Part shown: in pieces, positions 42,928-43,426 of the stretch
Numbering within the stretch: position 1 is the first letter of the stretch
Layout: each line of letters starts with the position of its first letter
Assembly: GCA_031553685.1 (NCBI GenBank)
Contig: JAVBLE010000048.1
Location: 1-43,426 of the forward strand
Reading direction: 5' to 3'
Source: JAFGVL01 sp031553685
GTDB lineage: Bacteria > Bacteroidota > Bacteroidia > Bacteroidales > Paludibacteraceae
DNA: 43,426 nucleotides
Translations under genes and position numbers: made by a program
The notes under the pieces: generated by a model
Told to the model about the DNA's origin: nothing
The model's database searches: none
Seen by the model: only the letters and a program-made list of their open reading frames with translations

Positions 42928-43426
42928 CTAATTGTTGTGCCGTTTTCTGTAAACCCCGTGTGCAATTCGCTCTATGAAATTATTTTGTAAATAGCGTTCA
43001 ATTTGCTTCTCGGCAGTTTTGTCGGGAATATTTAAATTTCTTGCTATTTCTAAATATTTTTTCCGGTCGAACTCTTGCGGCAACGATTGTAATAATCTTT
43101 GTTGTGGATTTGAGTTTGGTGTGCTGCCGGATGTTTCGGCAGGTAGTTGTTGGAAAATCAATATGGCGTGGTGGATTAAGGTTTTTGTTATTCTCAATGC
43201 TGCGTTGAAATCGGTATCGTTGCAAACAAGTATTTGTGGGAAATCCGGAGTCTTATATAGTCGTAATACACATAAAATCATGGACATTCGAAAAGTTGAT
43301 AATCCTAAACGGCGCACTGTTCCAATAAATGAATCGCCGAATTGTGAGTGATATTGCTGCTGTGCACTGTCAAAGTAAGCGTTGAATTCTTCTTGCTGTT
43401 GTGTAGACAAAGTAAAACGCAAGCGC
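42928..43426 (-). CDS. DUF3987-type protein, C-terminal part (cut by window edge)
   Basis: At least 165 C-terminal residues, open to the right edge, so the start lies outside the window; the TTG at 43422 is an internal codon. The stretch VRRLGLSTFRMSMILCVLRL followed by ILVCNDTDFNAALRITKTLI and HHAILIFQQLP matches the end of DUF3987 proteins. These are primase/helicase-like proteins common on Bacteroidota integrative elements and prophages. A winged-helix-like tail (FDRKKYLEIARNLNIPDKTA, then EKQIERYLQNNFIERIAHGVYRK) follows. It is convergent with the tail-fibre-like gene and supports a mobile origin for the adjoining island. Confidence 0.75.
   Translation of the reverse strand, partial: RLRFTLSTQQQEEFNAYFDSAQQQYHSQFGDSFIGTVRRLGLSTFRMSMILCVLRLYKTPDFPQILVCNDTDFNAALRITKTLIHHAILIFQQLPAETSGSTPNSNPQQRLLQSLPQEFDRKKYLEIARNLNIPDKTAEKQIERYLQNNFIERIAHGVYRKRHNN

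Noticed and set aside
22163..43426. Complete prophage or contractile injection system
   Set aside because: No terminase, portal, capsid, sheath, tube, baseplate or ATPase gene was seen; only the fibre-like head motif and holin-like sizes hint at phage origin.

Overview
The window looks like a chromosome segment of a member of the Bacteroidota, probably Bacteroidales-like. The grounds are a type IX secretion (T9SS) type-B sorting domain next to a PorP/SprF protein, TAnnTTTG-type -7 promoter elements, A/T-rich start-codon leaders in place of Shine-Dalgarno sites, and housekeeping neighbourhoods typical of that phylum (lolA-trxB; amidase-MCE). No rRNA or tRNA gene was seen.

Region 1 (1-7.7 kb) is core genome. 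On the minus strand are a TonB-dependent receptor preceded by a cobalamin riboswitch (a BtuB-type vitamin B12 importer), the pair lolA-trxB, and the pair amidase (SPOR-containing)-MCE/MlaD. nth (endonuclease III) is divergent on the plus strand. The receptor's signal-peptide region carries a 217-bp TA-flanked palindromic insertion that happens to stay in frame. A nested palindromic repeat lies at the left edge, and pieces of it recur at 4.35, 16.76 and 17.38 kb.

Region 2 (7.9-20.1 kb) is a cell-surface module on the plus strand: a 2047-aa multi-Ig-like secreted protein, a 682-aa protein with five PKD-like repeats, 1.3 kb without genes, a 508-aa protein ending in a T9SS type-B sorting domain, and a PorP/SprF outer-membrane protein followed by a strong terminator. 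The first two proteins lack a recognisable sorting domain but end in the same heptapeptide, TSPIYHD, written with different codons.

Region 3 (20.3-22.0 kb) holds an AlbA_2/HATPase_c_4 regulator with a four-fold 12-bp tandem repeat, and a small minus-strand HTH-like protein.

Region 4 (22.1-43.4 kb) is an accessory island of mostly unrecognised genes, nearly all on the plus strand. It has a 252-aa conserved protein, two overlapping small membrane proteins, and about 1 kb of non-coding DNA containing a terminator, a pseudoknot-like arrangement and several inverted repeats. It then has a 1130-aa protein whose stop overlaps (ATGA) the start of a small membrane protein, three more paralogues of that membrane protein, and an orphan fragment of the 1130-aa C-terminus overlapping one of them in the same way. 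A secreted YD-repeat (Rhs-like) protein follows, then giant cytosol-made proteins of 1838 and 1481 aa, and a 560-aa protein with a phage tail-fibre-like N-terminus. The window ends inside a minus-strand DUF3987-type gene often found on mobile elements.

The ATGA-coupled large-protein/small-membrane-protein pairs, the orphan C-terminal fragment, the tandem paralogues and the very AT-rich composition of that stretch resemble a polymorphic toxin-immunity cassette array. The phage-like features at the other end suggest a particle- or fibre-linked system. This is inference; no catalytic domain was recognised.
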